Positions 48,108 to 57,814 of a stretch of 64,000 nt of DNA are shown piece by piece. A program made the position numbers and the translations under genes. How positions within the stretch are numbered: position 1 is the first letter of the stretch; each line of letters begins with the position of its first letter. The notes beneath the pieces were generated by a model. That model worked only from the letters and a program-made list of their open reading frames with translations, was not told the origin of the DNA and searched no databases. This DNA is from CAVRXT01 sp963725655. GTDB lineage: Bacteria > Acidobacteriota > Terriglobia > Acidiferrales > UBA7541. The stretch spans positions 62,001-126,000 of the forward strand of contig CAVRYY010000003.1 in NCBI GenBank assembly GCA_963725655.1, written 5' to 3'.

Positions 48108-51100
48108 CTAGCGCAATGCGTTTTCGGCGGACATCGTGTCCCCATCGACCGGAATCGGGGTGACGTCCACGGTTATCAACGGAAGCGGCTGCCGGCGCAG
48201 CGCTTCAATGAAGACCTCCACCAGTTCGGGATCGAACTGAGTGGACGCGCAACGAGCCAGCTCCTCGAACGCATCCTCATGAGTGCGGGGCTTCTTGTAG
48301 GTGCGCTCGGAGGTAATCGTGTCGTACGCGTCCGCAATCGCCACCAGCCGGGCGCCGCGCGGTATGTTGTGGCCATCCAGGCGGTCGGGGTATCCCGAAC
48401 CATCGAAAAATTCGTGGTGATGCCGGACCATTTCGCGAATCCGCTTCATCGCCACCAGTGGTTCCAGCAGCTTGTCGCCCAGCAGGGTGTGGCCTTTCAT
48501 CGTCTCCCACTCGGTAGCGTCGAGCGGGCCGGCTTTGTGCAGAATAGGCTCCGGGATGCCCACCTTGCCGACGTCGTGCAGCAACGCGCCCAGGCGAATT
48601 TCTTCGATCTCCGCCGCCGTAAAGCCGGCGGCCTCCGCGGCCACCACCGCGTACTTAGAAACTTTCTGCGAGTGCCCGTTGGTGTATTGGTCCTTGGCGT
48701 CGATCGCGATCGCCAATGAACTGACGGTTTCCACCACCGCAGCCGGCAGCAACTCGAGCGAGCTCACTTCCCCGGCCTCGCCTAGCGAGCGCGCAAATTG
48801 CTCCACCCGCCGGTAGATTTCATCGAAGGCTTCGGGACCGGTGGTGAAGAGGCGCTTCAGCGTCACTCCCAGGTAGGCTTCCAGGACGTCGTGTTTCCAC
48901 TTTTTCGCTTCGTTCGGATCATGCTGCTCGGCGCTCGAAACCGAATTGCCGCCCTGATGCTTGGAGAGGTACATCGAAGAGTCCGCCACCTGGATCAATT
49001 CCTGCGGTGTAGATCCATGCACTGGGAAGCCGGCGATGCCAAAGCTCGCGGTGATGTTCTTATCGCGCAGCAGCGGATCGGACGCCACCCAACTGCGGAG
49101 CTTGCTGGCCAGCTGGGTGGCCTGCTCGACGCTGGTTTCCGGCATCAGGATCACGAATTCATCGCCGCCGTAGCGGGCTACCACGTCGGAGCGGCGGCAG
49201 TTTTGCTCCAGAATGTGCGCCACCCGGCGCAGCACCACGTCGCCTTCTAGGTGGCCGTAGAAATCGTTGACGAATTTGAATCGGTCCAGGTCCAGCAGGA
49301 CCAGCGAGAAAGGCCGGCTGGCTCGGGTGGAGCGCTTCCACTCCGCCGAGAGCGCTTCCATCAGGAAGCGGTGCGTCTTCACGCCGGTCAGGCCGTCGGT
49401 GATGGCCTGCTCCTGCGCTTTCTGGAACGTCAGCGCGTTGTGCCAGGCGCCCGCAAATACGTCTGAAATAGTGCGCAGCAGCAGAATTTCTTCCTCGGGG
49501 AAATCGGATTTCTCGACCGATTCGACGTACAGCGCGCCCAGCAATTGATCGGCGTAGGCCACCGGCAGCGCGATCGCGGAAGTGCTTTCCGGCAGAATCG
49601 GTTTCAGGCTCGAAGTGGCGGCGTCGCGAACGATCACTACTTGTCCCGAACGCCCCACCTCTCCCACGGGCCCCTCGCCCAGCGAAACGCGCCGCCCCAG
49701 CGCCTCGCGCCGCGTCCCCGCTTCGGCGGAAATTACCAGCTCTTTGGCAGAATAGTCCAGAATGGCGATGCCGATGTGGTCGTAGGTGAGCCCCTTCTCC
49801 ATTTCCTCGGCGATCTTCGAAAGCATCTCGTCGGGATTCAAGGTGGCGATGGCGTGCCCGGTGATGTTGTTGAGCAGCGAGAGGTGCCGCGATTTTTTCT
49901 GCTCTTCGGAAAAGAGCCGCGCGTTTTCAATGGCGATACCCGCCTCGCTGGCGAGCACGCGCAGCAGCTCCAGATGCCCTTCGTCGAGGGCGCGCACTTG
50001 ATGGCTGGAAACGCCCAGAACGCCGATGGTGCGGTCGTACACCACCAGCGGAACGCCGCAAAACGACTGCGCCGAACGCTGGGACTGAATGCCGAGCTGC
50101 TTCAGTTCATCATCGAAGCCATCGCGGATCAGCAGCGGCTGGCGGGTATTCATTACGTGCTCGGTGAGGCCATCGCCCACCGGAGTGCTGTATTTCGGAA
50201 GCCGTTGGCCGTCCACACTTTCCAGCTCGAACGTCAATTCGTTCTTGGCCGGATCCAGCAGCGCGATGTAGAAATTTTTCCCTTCCAACATCCGGCGCAT
50301 CTCGGTGAACAGCCGGTCGAAGAGATCGTCCAGATTCAAAGTGGAGCTCAGCATCCGGCCCACTTCATTCAGCACGTGCAGCTCTTCGGTCCGGCGGGTG
50401 GTTTGCTGCACCAGGTAGCTGTTCTCCACCGCCATCCCGATTTGGTGGCCCAGGGCCAGCAGCAGCCGCAGTTCGGCGGGGGTAAAGGAGCGGCTGTCAG
50501 GCGTAGCCAGCAACAGTACGCCGAACACACGTTCCTTGGCCTGCAAACTGATCCCTACCACCGTCCTCAGATTTTGCGCCTTTAACTGCGCGCGAATGTT
50601 GAGGAAGGGCGGATCTTTTTCCAGTACTTCCCACTGCGAATCTTTGGAAAGATCCGGCAGCACCACCAACCCGCCGAGCCGCGCCACCAGGTTCACCAGG
50701 TATTCGTCCAGCCGGTTTTCCTGCATTCCCGGGCAGAACGCGTCGCTCAGTCCGGTAGCTACAATCGACGACGGGCCGCTGGCGTCTCCATACTGCAGCA
50801 GCAGCGCGCCTGCTGGAATGCGAACCACGTTTAGGACGCGATCCAGCGCCTGCGCCAGCATTTTCTGAATCTCGCCGCCCGCGAATCCGGAAGTCGCCAA
50901 ATTCAGGTTCGAGAGCGCCAGCATATTGCGCTCCACGCGCCGCCGTTCCTCTTCGTACACTGCGGTAATCATGAGCACACCGGAAAAAAGCTCAAGCAGA
51001 GGAACCCAGGAGAGCAGATCCACATGCGCGAGCCACCACACCCGGGGTTGCAGTGTCTCCGCCAACAGCAGCAGGGCCCAAACGACAAACGTAGATCCCA

Positions 51101-51548
51101 AAAAAACTTCCGTGCGCGATTCCTGCTTCTTACCCTCTCGCCAGAACTCGCGAGCCGCCACCACAAACAGAACGGCAACGCCCAGGCTTAGCGGAGGCAG
51201 ATTTCCAATGCCGGCCAAGCTGGCACCCGCCCATACCGTCGCCACGCCCGCGAGAATTATGGCGCCTTTGGTTTGGGCTGTTTTCCGTGAATAGAGTCGC
51301 GCGGAAATCCACAGTGACGTCGCCGCCAACGCCAGGAACCACTGGCCGACCGCGAAAAGCCGGGGCGTTCCTTCGCTTGCAGCGAAAAGTGTCGCCAGGA
51401 AATAGAGTGCGAAGAGCAGCCAGCCGGCCGTCCAGGCAAACAAATACTCCTGTCTTTTCTGCCGGTAAACTGCCCCAAAAAAAGCGGTCAGCAAAAGTGA
51501 TCCGGCTAGAAGGACTGCGGCGTCGGTTATGGTCTGGTTCAAAGGCAA
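48108..51548 (-). CDS. membrane GAF-GGDEF-HD-GYP cyclic-di-GMP protein
   Basis: 1146 residues. About six to seven membrane helices (1-205), three GAF domains (about 215-375, 405-555, 575-715), a GGDEF domain with an intact ARYGGDEFVILMPE active site (near 792) and an HD-GYP domain (about 945-1120) with LLHDVGKVG and HHEFFDGSGYP. Both catalytic signatures look complete, so it could make and break c-di-GMP, with GAF sensing selecting the direction. Two GAF domains of different type suggest small-molecule inputs. It stands alone, and a c-di-GMP role in exopolysaccharide or exosortase control nearby is speculative. Confidence 0.93.
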   Translation of the reverse strand: MPLNQTITDAAVLLAGSLLLTAFFGAVYRQKRQEYLFAWTAGWLLFALYFLATLFAASEGTPRLFAVGQWFLALAATSLWISARLYSRKTAQTKGAIILAGVATVWAGASLAGIGNLPPLSLGVAVLFVVAAREFWREGKKQESRTEVFLGSTFVVWALLLLAETLQPRVWWLAHVDLLSWVPLLELFSGVLMITAVYEEERRRVERNMLALSNLNLATSGFAGGEIQKMLAQALDRVLNVVRIPAGALLLQYGDASGPSSIVATGLSDAFCPGMQENRLDEYLVNLVARLGGLVVLPDLSKDSQWEVLEKDPPFLNIRAQLKAQNLRTVVGISLQAKERVFGVLLLATPDSRSFTPAELRLLLALGHQIGMAVENSYLVQQTTRRTEELHVLNEVGRMLSSTLNLDDLFDRLFTEMRRMLEGKNFYIALLDPAKNELTFELESVDGQRLPKYSTPVGDGLTEHVMNTRQPLLIRDGFDDELKQLGIQSQRSAQSFCGVPLVVYDRTIGVLGVSSHQVRALDEGHLELLRVLASEAGIAIENARLFSEEQKKSRHLSLLNNITGHAIATLNPDEMLSKIAEEMEKGLTYDHIGIAILDYSAKELVISAEAGTRREALGRRVSLGEGPVGEVGRSGQVVIVRDAATSSLKPILPESTSAIALPVAYADQLLGALYVESVEKSDFPEEEILLLRTISDVFAGAWHNALTFQKAQEQAITDGLTGVKTHRFLMEALSAEWKRSTRASRPFSLVLLDLDRFKFVNDFYGHLEGDVVLRRVAHILEQNCRRSDVVARYGGDEFVILMPETSVEQATQLASKLRSWVASDPLLRDKNITASFGIAGFPVHGSTPQELIQVADSSMYLSKHQGGNSVSSAEQHDPNEAKKWKHDVLEAYLGVTLKRLFTTGPEAFDEIYRRVEQFARSLGEAGEVSSLELLPAAVVETVSSLAIAIDAKDQYTNGHSQKVSKYAVVAAEAAGFTAAEIEEIRLGALLHDVGKVGIPEPILHKAGPLDATEWETMKGHTLLGDKLLEPLVAMKRIREMVRHHHEFFDGSGYPDRLDGHNIPRGARLVAIADAYDTITSERTYKKPRTHEDAFEELARCASTQFDPELVEVFIEALRRQPLPLITVDVTPIPVDGDTMSAENALR

Positions 51549-51853
51549 TTTCTCGCGCGCCTCGCGCTTTTTTCCGCTGGAAAAGGATAGCAGAAATCGG
51601 GAAGAGTCTTGAAAACCTATGCCAGCCGAGTAGCGTGGGGGTCAACATGGCACTGTGTCCCCGGAAGTCGAAGCTTACTAGTGTCTTGGGCCCGGGGGCG
51701 AGCGCCAGGTGCGATTGCCTTTTTCGGCGGCGCTGGACGCGCGCCAGGCACCCAAAAACTGCTGGAATTTCTGTAACTTAGCGGCATAGCTCGATTTCGA
51801 GCCCCGCTTCCGTTAAGATTGTGGTTTCCGAGCCTCCGAAAGGACCTGCCGTC
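51549..51853. other. divergent spacer before gltX
   Basis: 305 bases with no gene. It contains GGCACTGTGTCC near 51651, similar to a phrase at 33008, and a GC-rich inverted stretch near 51720-51750 (GCGCCAGG repeated). No clear promoter. Confidence 0.4.
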
Positions 51854-53377
51854 TTGACTTCACTACCGCTCAAACCACGCGTGCGCTTCGCACCGTCTCC
51901 CACCGGATTTTTGCATGTCGGCGGAGCTCGCACCGCACTTTTCAACTGGCTATTTGCCCAGCACGAGGGCGGCACGATGTTGCTGCGCATTGAGGATACT
52001 GACGTCGAGCGCAACAAGCCCGAATTGGTGGAGGGCATTCTCGCCAGCTTGCGCTGGCTGGGAATCACCTGGGATGGCGAACCGGTATTTCAGTCGCAGC
52101 GCTCGCACTTGTATCGTGCCGCCGCGGAAAAAATACTGGCCGATGGCGCGGGCTATCGCTGTTACTGCGTCGGCGCACAATATGCCGGTGGCGATGCGGC
52201 GCCGGAGGAGGTGGACGAAGGAGATTCGGAAGCGAAAGACAAGGAGGCCAAGCGCCGCGCCCCATGCGCTTGCCGCTCTTACACGCCAGAACAGCGCGCC
52301 GAAAAAGAGGGCCAGGGGATTCCGTATGCCATTCGATTTCTCACTCCCCGTTCCGGCGTAACCCACTTCGAGGATATCGTCTTCGGTCCGAGCGACGTGC
52401 AAAACGAGGAGATGGAAGATTTCGTGCTGCTGCGATCGACCGGACTGCCCACTTATCAACTGAGCGTGGTGGTCGATGACATCGACATGCACATCACGCA
52501 CGTGATTCGCGGCGCCGATCATATTTCCAATACTCCCAAGCAAGTGTTGATTTATCAGGCGTTAGCGGCCACCCCTCCGATTTTTGCCCACGTTCCTTTG
52601 ATCCTGGGGCCCGACCGGAAGCGCCTTTCCAAACGTCACGGCGCCACCAGTGTGGGCTCTTACGCCGAGGAAGGTTTTCTGCCGGAGGCTTTTCGAAATT
52701 TCCTGGCGCTGATGGGCTGGTCGCCCGGCGAGGATTTGGAATATCTGCCGATTGCGGATATGGTCCAGCGCTTCACGTTGCAAGGCGTGAGCCGCACCAA
52801 TGCGGTTTTCGACCGCGCCAAGCTCGAGTGGTACAACACCCAATATCTGCAAAAGCCTCCGGTGCAGGAAATTCTGCCCCGCGTTGAGGCGGAATTGATG
52901 CGCGCGGGAATATGGCGCGAAGAATGGGCGGGAAGCCAAAAGGAGTGGTTCGCGCGAACCGTCGACCTGGTTCGTCCGCGAACTCGTTTGCTGCCCGATT
53001 TTTCCGGCTGGGCTCGGGCTTTCTTCTCCGACGATTTCGAATATGAGCCCGAGGCTCGCGCGAAATTCTGGAAGGACGATCGGCTGCCCGATTTCTTTGC
53101 CAAGCTGGCCGATTCACTGGAAAAACTGCCCGACTGGAACCACGATGCCTGCGATCACGCTTTGCGCGCATTGGCCGAGAGCGAGGGAGTGAAGGCCGGT
53201 CTGCTCATTAACGCTACGCGCGTGGCCATCGTGGGACGTGCCGTGGCTCCTCCTTTGTTCGATACAATGGTGGCGCTGGGGCAAAAGGCGGTGGTGGATC
53301 GCCTGCGCCGGGCAATTTCGGCGGTCCGTGCTGAGCCGAACGTTGAAGCGCCGAAATCGGAGTCGCCGAAGAATTAG
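51854..53377 (+). CDS. gltX: glutamate--tRNA ligase
   Basis: About 507 residues. Class I motifs: RFAPSPTGFLHVGGARTALFNWL (HIGH variant HVGG) and KRLSKRHGATSVGSY (KMSKS variant). A CYC...CACR zinc-like cluster lies near residues 97-137, with an acidic insert (EEVDEGDSEAKDKEAK) between its halves that is longer than in most GluRS. The C-terminal anticodon domain is present. TTG at 51854 (MTSLPLKPRVRF) is preferred over GTG at 51821 because an AGGA site lies about 10 nt upstream; neither is strong. It may be discriminating or non-discriminating. Confidence 0.95.
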   Translation: MTSLPLKPRVRFAPSPTGFLHVGGARTALFNWLFAQHEGGTMLLRIEDTDVERNKPELVEGILASLRWLGITWDGEPVFQSQRSHLYRAAAEKILADGAGYRCYCVGAQYAGGDAAPEEVDEGDSEAKDKEAKRRAPCACRSYTPEQRAEKEGQGIPYAIRFLTPRSGVTHFEDIVFGPSDVQNEEMEDFVLLRSTGLPTYQLSVVVDDIDMHITHVIRGADHISNTPKQVLIYQALAATPPIFAHVPLILGPDRKRLSKRHGATSVGSYAEEGFLPEAFRNFLALMGWSPGEDLEYLPIADMVQRFTLQGVSRTNAVFDRAKLEWYNTQYLQKPPVQEILPRVEAELMRAGIWREEWAGSQKEWFARTVDLVRPRTRLLPDFSGWARAFFSDDFEYEPEARAKFWKDDRLPDFFAKLADSLEKLPDWNHDACDHALRALAESEGVKAGLLINATRVAIVGRAVAPPLFDTMVALGQKAVVDRLRRAISAVRAEPNVEAPKSESPKN

Positions 53378-53448
53378 GTCGCGGCGGCATGTGCATCGCT
53401 CGCGGCTCACGGGTTGGCGAACGAATTTAGCTGAGTAAGGAGAAGTCA

Positions 53449-54795
53449 GTGATTCAACGTTACACCCGGGCTGAGATGGGCGCCGTCTGGAGCGAGCAGA
53501 ACCGTTTCCAGAAGTGGCTCGAGGTCGAGTTGGCCGCCACCGAAACGCTCAGCGAGGCGGGCATCGTCCCGCGCGCCGCGGCGGAAAAGCTCCGGGACAA
53601 AAGCGAAAATCGACGTCGCGCGCATTCTGGAGCATGAGGCGCGCGTAAAGCACGACGTGATCGCGTTTACCATCGCCGTGCAAGAGTCCGTAGGCGATCC
53701 CGAAGCGGCACGCTGGCTGCACTACGGGCTGACCTCCAACGACGTGGTGGACACCGCCCAGTCACTGGTCGTCCGCGACGCTTCTCGCCTGATTCGCAGG
53801 GGTTACAGCAGATATTCTCAAGTGTTCTCGAGCGCCGCGCATGGGAATTTAAAGACACCCCGGAAATTGGCCGCACCCATGGCGTCCACGCCGAGCCCAT
53901 CACCTTCGGATTGAAGATCGCGAATTGGTTTGCCGAAATCCGGCGCGACATTGAAAGATTTCAGGCTGCCGCCAAACAGATCGAGATTGGAAAGATTTCC
54001 GGCGCGGTCGGCAATTGCTCCCATCTCGGTCCGGAGATCGAGGGAAAAATTTGCCGGCGCTTGGGCCTGGCGGTGGCGCCGGTGGCCTCCCAGGTAATCG
54101 GGCGCGACCGGCACGCCGAATATGTGGGCACACTGGCCATTATTGCGGCGTCGCTCGAACGAGTGGCGCTGGAGATCCGCCACTTGCAACGCACCGAGGT
54201 CCGCGAAGCGGAAGAGCCCTTTGGCGGCGAACAGCGCGGCAGCTCAGCCATGCCCCACAAGCGCAACCCGGTAGGCTGCGAGCAGGTCTGCGGCCTGGCT
54301 CGCGTGGTGCGGGGAAACTCGGTAGCCGCGCTCGAAAACATCGCGCTATGGCACGAGCGCGACATTTCGCACAGTTCGGTCGAGCGAATTATTCTGCCGG
54401 ACTCCGCGATTCTAGTGGACTACATGCTGGCGCGCATGACTGACATCGTGGCCAACATGAAAGTTTTCCCTGCGCGCATGCAGCGTAATCTGGATTCCAC
54501 CCAGGGCCTGGTTTTTTCCGGCACGCTTCTGCAGGACCTGGTCGAACACGGCGCCCCGCGCGAAGATGCCTACAAGTGGGTGCAGGTCCATGCCATGGCC
54601 GCCTGGGAAATGGAAACCAGCTTCCAGCAGCGCATCGCCGATGATCCCAACATCCGCCGTTACCTCGACGCAAAAGCCCTAGCCCACACCTTCGACCTGA
54701 AACGCCAACTAAAGTCCGTCGACGTCGATATTCCAGCGCGTCTTCGGACGCACCTCCGCCGCCAGCCAATGAGAGCAATTACTGTTTTGGCGTAA
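53449..54795 (+). pseudogene. purB: adenylosuccinate lyase with three apparent frameshifts
   Basis: The joined translation is a full-length PurB (about 449 residues): RYTRAEMGAVWSEQNRFQKW, LHYGLTSNDVVDTAQ, GRTHGVHAEPITFGLKIANW, SSAMPHKRNPVGCEQV and SSVERIILPDS. The reading frame breaks three times: an extra base in AAAA near 53599-53602, a one-base loss (or two-base gain) at GGGG 53799-53802, and an extra base near 54728-54731. The last shift replaces the expected VIFQRVFG end; the native stop would be at 54772. No other stop codons interrupt it. PurB acts twice in purine synthesis, so damage would require another copy. Sequencing error is equally possible. GTG 53449 has AAGGAG upstream. Confidence 0.9.
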
Positions 54796-54819
54796 TCAGA
54801 TGCGACAGGTGAGCAGCGG

Positions 54820-55545
54820 CTAGACCGCGACTGCTTTTGTCATTGGTTGATAGGGACGCAACAAAAATATCGCCTTTCCGTTTCGCCCGGCAGGAGCCCA
54901 CTCCACGCTCCATTCGCCGGTCCAATTTCTCGAATGCAAGTAAACCAGCTCTTGCCCCGGATATCCCTTTCCCGCCCGCTCGACTAACTTCTTCAACTCG
55001 CTATCAGTTCGGAAAGTAGAACCCGTCTTCACCACCCCCCGCGCCCAGCTTACGACCTCGTTATCAGTTCCGAAGACGCTCACTCCGAAAAGTTCGGCAC
55101 ATCGTATCGCTGTCGCGGAAAGGGAGGTCCCAAATAAATCGGCAAGCTCGAACACCTTGTGCACTGAAACAGTCGAGCCGGCGCAATGCAGAAACGATGG
55201 CTCAGGCATTAAAAGCTCAGTCGCTAGTTTGTCGCAGATCCGCTCCAATTCACCGCCAACTCGAGGACAGCGAGGTCCTGAGGTCTCTAAAATCGCGTGT
55301 CCCATCTCATGGGCTATGGTGAATCTACGCCTCGCGGGTGATAAATGCTTTGAACAGACGATTCTGAATCCTTGTTCATCTCGCCTGAGCTCTCCAGAGA
55401 ACGGAAGGTCTTCAGTGTCTACCGCGTAAATATTTAGGCGCAGTCCTAGCGCGTCGAGATCGGTCGGCGCACAACGAACACCGTCGAGGAGCTTATTGGC
55501 CACGATCCGAACAGCATCCGTCACGGTCGGAGGATCGCCCGCCAT
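54820..55545 (-). CDS. ImmA/IrrE-family metallopeptidase
   Basis: 241 residues. HExxH zinc motif in FTIAHEMGHAILE and a third ligand in CDKLATELLMP, the ImmA/IrrE (DUF955) arrangement. ImmA-type proteases cleave repressors in mobile elements; IrrE-type cleave DdrO. The C-terminal domain of about 110 residues is unlike ImmA and may recognise a substrate. ATG at 55545 is preferred. A GTG at 55611 overlapping the upstream stop (GTGA) would add 22 Ser/Arg-rich residues that look out of frame. It is the second gene of a low-GC pair with the nuclease/TPR gene. Confidence 0.85.
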   Translation of the reverse strand: MAGDPPTVTDAVRIVANKLLDGVRCAPTDLDALGLRLNIYAVDTEDLPFSGELRRDEQGFRIVCSKHLSPARRRFTIAHEMGHAILETSGPRCPRVGGELERICDKLATELLMPEPSFLHCAGSTVSVHKVFELADLFGTSLSATAIRCAELFGVSVFGTDNEVVSWARGVVKTGSTFRTDSELKKLVERAGKGYPGQELVYLHSRNWTGEWSVEWAPAGRNGKAIFLLRPYQPMTKAVAV

Positions 55546-55607
55546 TTTAAAAACCCTGCGCGCTGCGGAACTCCGCCAAGTGGTTCTTGAACGTTGAGAT
55601 GAAATCC

Positions 55608-57734
55608 TCACCACGTGCGAACCTCAATTCTTAGCTGCCGTTTGGCTTCTTTGATCAGATGTACCCAATATTCGGTCGCAGGTACTTCTCGCCTAGCCCT
55701 CCGGACCTTCCCTACTGCAGCGGCGCGTTTCTGATGGTCCCGGACAACCCTGACCCGTACCCACGGAGCTTCCGCCTCAAGCATGCGTTTCGGGTACAAA
55801 CCAGCCGAGTCGTCCAACAGAACCACCTCCCATTCGGCTTCAGCGGCGGCTTGATCTTCGTCCAGATCTTGCCAAGCGGCTGCAGCGTTTTCGAAACTCT
55901 GTTTCGCATTTCCCCGCTTGCCCATCGCCACGAAATTCAAACCGCGCTTGAAATATGCACGAGCTCTCATCTCGGAGACTTCCCGGTCAGATCGTGGATC
56001 CAGTTGGAGTGCAAGGCCGTAAAGATCCTCCGCCGCTTGCCGCTCTCCCCGAGATGCCTGAAGATCTCCGTCAAGCAAGGTCAGGTCGAGGAAATCTTTC
56101 GAATCCCGATCCACAATCAGCCGAGTCGCTGTGCGGACGGCGTCTGCCGCCTCTTCGAGCCTTCCACTAGAAAGAAATGTTCGTCCGAGAAGGCTATAAC
56201 AATCCCCCACCTGCGGATGCTCGGGACCAAAATCCGACATGCTCGAAAACTGGCCGATCGCTCTCTGAATTTTGGAAACACTCTCTTGAAATAGTCGCAC
56301 CCTGCCTGCGTCGGTGGGTGCCCTCTCTGCCTCTAGGCGGCATAGACGTCCGATGCACTTCAAGCAAAATGCCGTGTTTCGATCCCACGGAATATCTTTT
56401 CCAAGGTGTAAGCTCTGTTCAGCTGCGATCCGCGCTTCCGGCAACCGATTTATTCGCTGATAGACCCAAGACCTCCCACAGACGAGCGCATGCGCTTCAC
56501 GCTCGCTGCTTCGCTGCGTCCGCGGCTTCGAGTCCCTTGCGCCTCGTAGAGAGAGTTCCGCGACATTTAGGACGACGTGCTTATCACCGAGATCCTTTAA
56601 GTACTTCTCCAGAATCATGAAAACATCGGCGACGGCGTCGGGTCGCTCACCCTCACATGCTTTGGCCAACGCTAGCGCGTTTCCCACCTGCGCTAGAGCA
56701 GAAGGATCGTACTGTCCTCGGCGCTCGATGAATTGTAGGATCGCGTTCAGGGCCTTAGCAAGCAAATCAAACCTGTCCAACCCTGTTACAGAATACGGCA
56801 GCTGTCGGACGGAATAGAGCCCTTGCTCGATCAACAACATTTTGGCCTCACCGGCGAGCGGCTCTAGAAGAGCCTCAGTCTCCGATTCAGGTGAACCGGT
56901 AGCTTCGGCAAGAATCGAGAGCGGCAAGCCCTCTCTAGTCAACTGCAGGATCATCAGGGCCGAGTTGACTTTCGGACCCAGATCCTCGAACGATATGGTC
57001 GGATGATCGTAAATTTGAATTCCAGCTTTGACGATATCCGCAACTAGATCGAGAATTGAAAAATCTCTGCGATAGGGAATTGCGCCTGCAAACTTATGAA
57101 AAAGGAAGTCGATCAATCGCTCAACCGCAGGTTCACCAACCAGTTGACGCGCAAATAGTCGAGTAGACCTCTGCAGTACGTCATCGGGCAGAGGTAAGAT
57201 CGAAATTCGCGCCAGTGCTAGCTGAGGTGCTGACCCCAGAACGGTGAGAACTTCGTCGGAGGGATCGACGCCTTCAGAAGCGAGTTGCGCCCGAAATTTT
57301 GTCTCGTCGCTGCCCGACTCGATCGCGTTGCGGATGAGTTGATCGAGTGTAACAAGCGTAGGGCCACCACCGCGACCGTACGCGAGTTGGAATTGCGCCG
57401 CGTGATCAGTAACAGCGCGTTCGCGAACGTCTGCAAGCCAAGCCACTATTTCTCGCCGAGTCGGATTAAGCTTTGCCTCTATGAAGGTCAGCGGCGGCAG
57501 AATTCCCAGGTCCCACCTTGTGGTGTGGGCATCGACTACGCGAGGTTCCATCGATATTGAGCACGGTATATGGGGTGCTGAGAGGCTCTTCGAGATCAGT
57601 TCAAGTGAAAGAAACACAGCGAGATGAACTTGGTAATTTATACCACGTCCGGTCGCAGGGCCTCCCACGGCACCCGAAGCGGACTTGTCCGATTTTCGCG
57701 TGTCGCGCCTACGAGTTTCAGAACGGTGCGTCAT
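55608..57734 (-). CDS. PD-(D/E)XK nuclease-like/TPR protein
   Basis: 708 residues. An N-terminal GRGINYQ helix (29-35) is followed by E63, D75 (WDLGI) and E86-A-K88 (FIEAKL), the order of a PD-(D/E)XK (restriction-like) nuclease such as in DUF4297/Cap4-type effectors. A helical region with a winged-helix-like stretch (LTREGLPLSILAEATGSPESETEALL, about 270-300) has no Walker A. From about 330 to 660, TPR-like helical pairs follow (SLLGRTFLSSGRLEEAADAVRTA; AYFKRGLNFVAMGKRGNAKQSFENAA). Counted lines are 38-50% GC, against about 70% in a gyrA line. I infer a defence or toxic effector. It is coupled to the ImmA/IrrE gene. Confidence 0.75.
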   Translation of the reverse strand: MTHRSETRRRDTRKSDKSASGAVGGPATGRGINYQVHLAVFLSLELISKSLSAPHIPCSISMEPRVVDAHTTRWDLGILPPLTFIEAKLNPTRREIVAWLADVRERAVTDHAAQFQLAYGRGGGPTLVTLDQLIRNAIESGSDETKFRAQLASEGVDPSDEVLTVLGSAPQLALARISILPLPDDVLQRSTRLFARQLVGEPAVERLIDFLFHKFAGAIPYRRDFSILDLVADIVKAGIQIYDHPTISFEDLGPKVNSALMILQLTREGLPLSILAEATGSPESETEALLEPLAGEAKMLLIEQGLYSVRQLPYSVTGLDRFDLLAKALNAILQFIERRGQYDPSALAQVGNALALAKACEGERPDAVADVFMILEKYLKDLGDKHVVLNVAELSLRGARDSKPRTQRSSEREAHALVCGRSWVYQRINRLPEARIAAEQSLHLGKDIPWDRNTAFCLKCIGRLCRLEAERAPTDAGRVRLFQESVSKIQRAIGQFSSMSDFGPEHPQVGDCYSLLGRTFLSSGRLEEAADAVRTATRLIVDRDSKDFLDLTLLDGDLQASRGERQAAEDLYGLALQLDPRSDREVSEMRARAYFKRGLNFVAMGKRGNAKQSFENAAAAWQDLDEDQAAAEAEWEVVLLDDSAGLYPKRMLEAEAPWVRVRVVRDHQKRAAAVGKVRRARREVPATEYWVHLIKEAKRQLRIEVRTW

Positions 57735-57814
57735 ACTGGGTGAAACCAGCTAACCCATTATACGCCTGTAGGTGGGACTGGAATAGCGATCGCTCGCGCA
57801 GGTCTGAACTGCGG

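Noticed and set aside
54820..57734. Phage or integrative element around the low-GC pair
   Set aside because: No integrase, transposase, tRNA or direct-repeat boundary was found; only composition and gene type suggest transfer.
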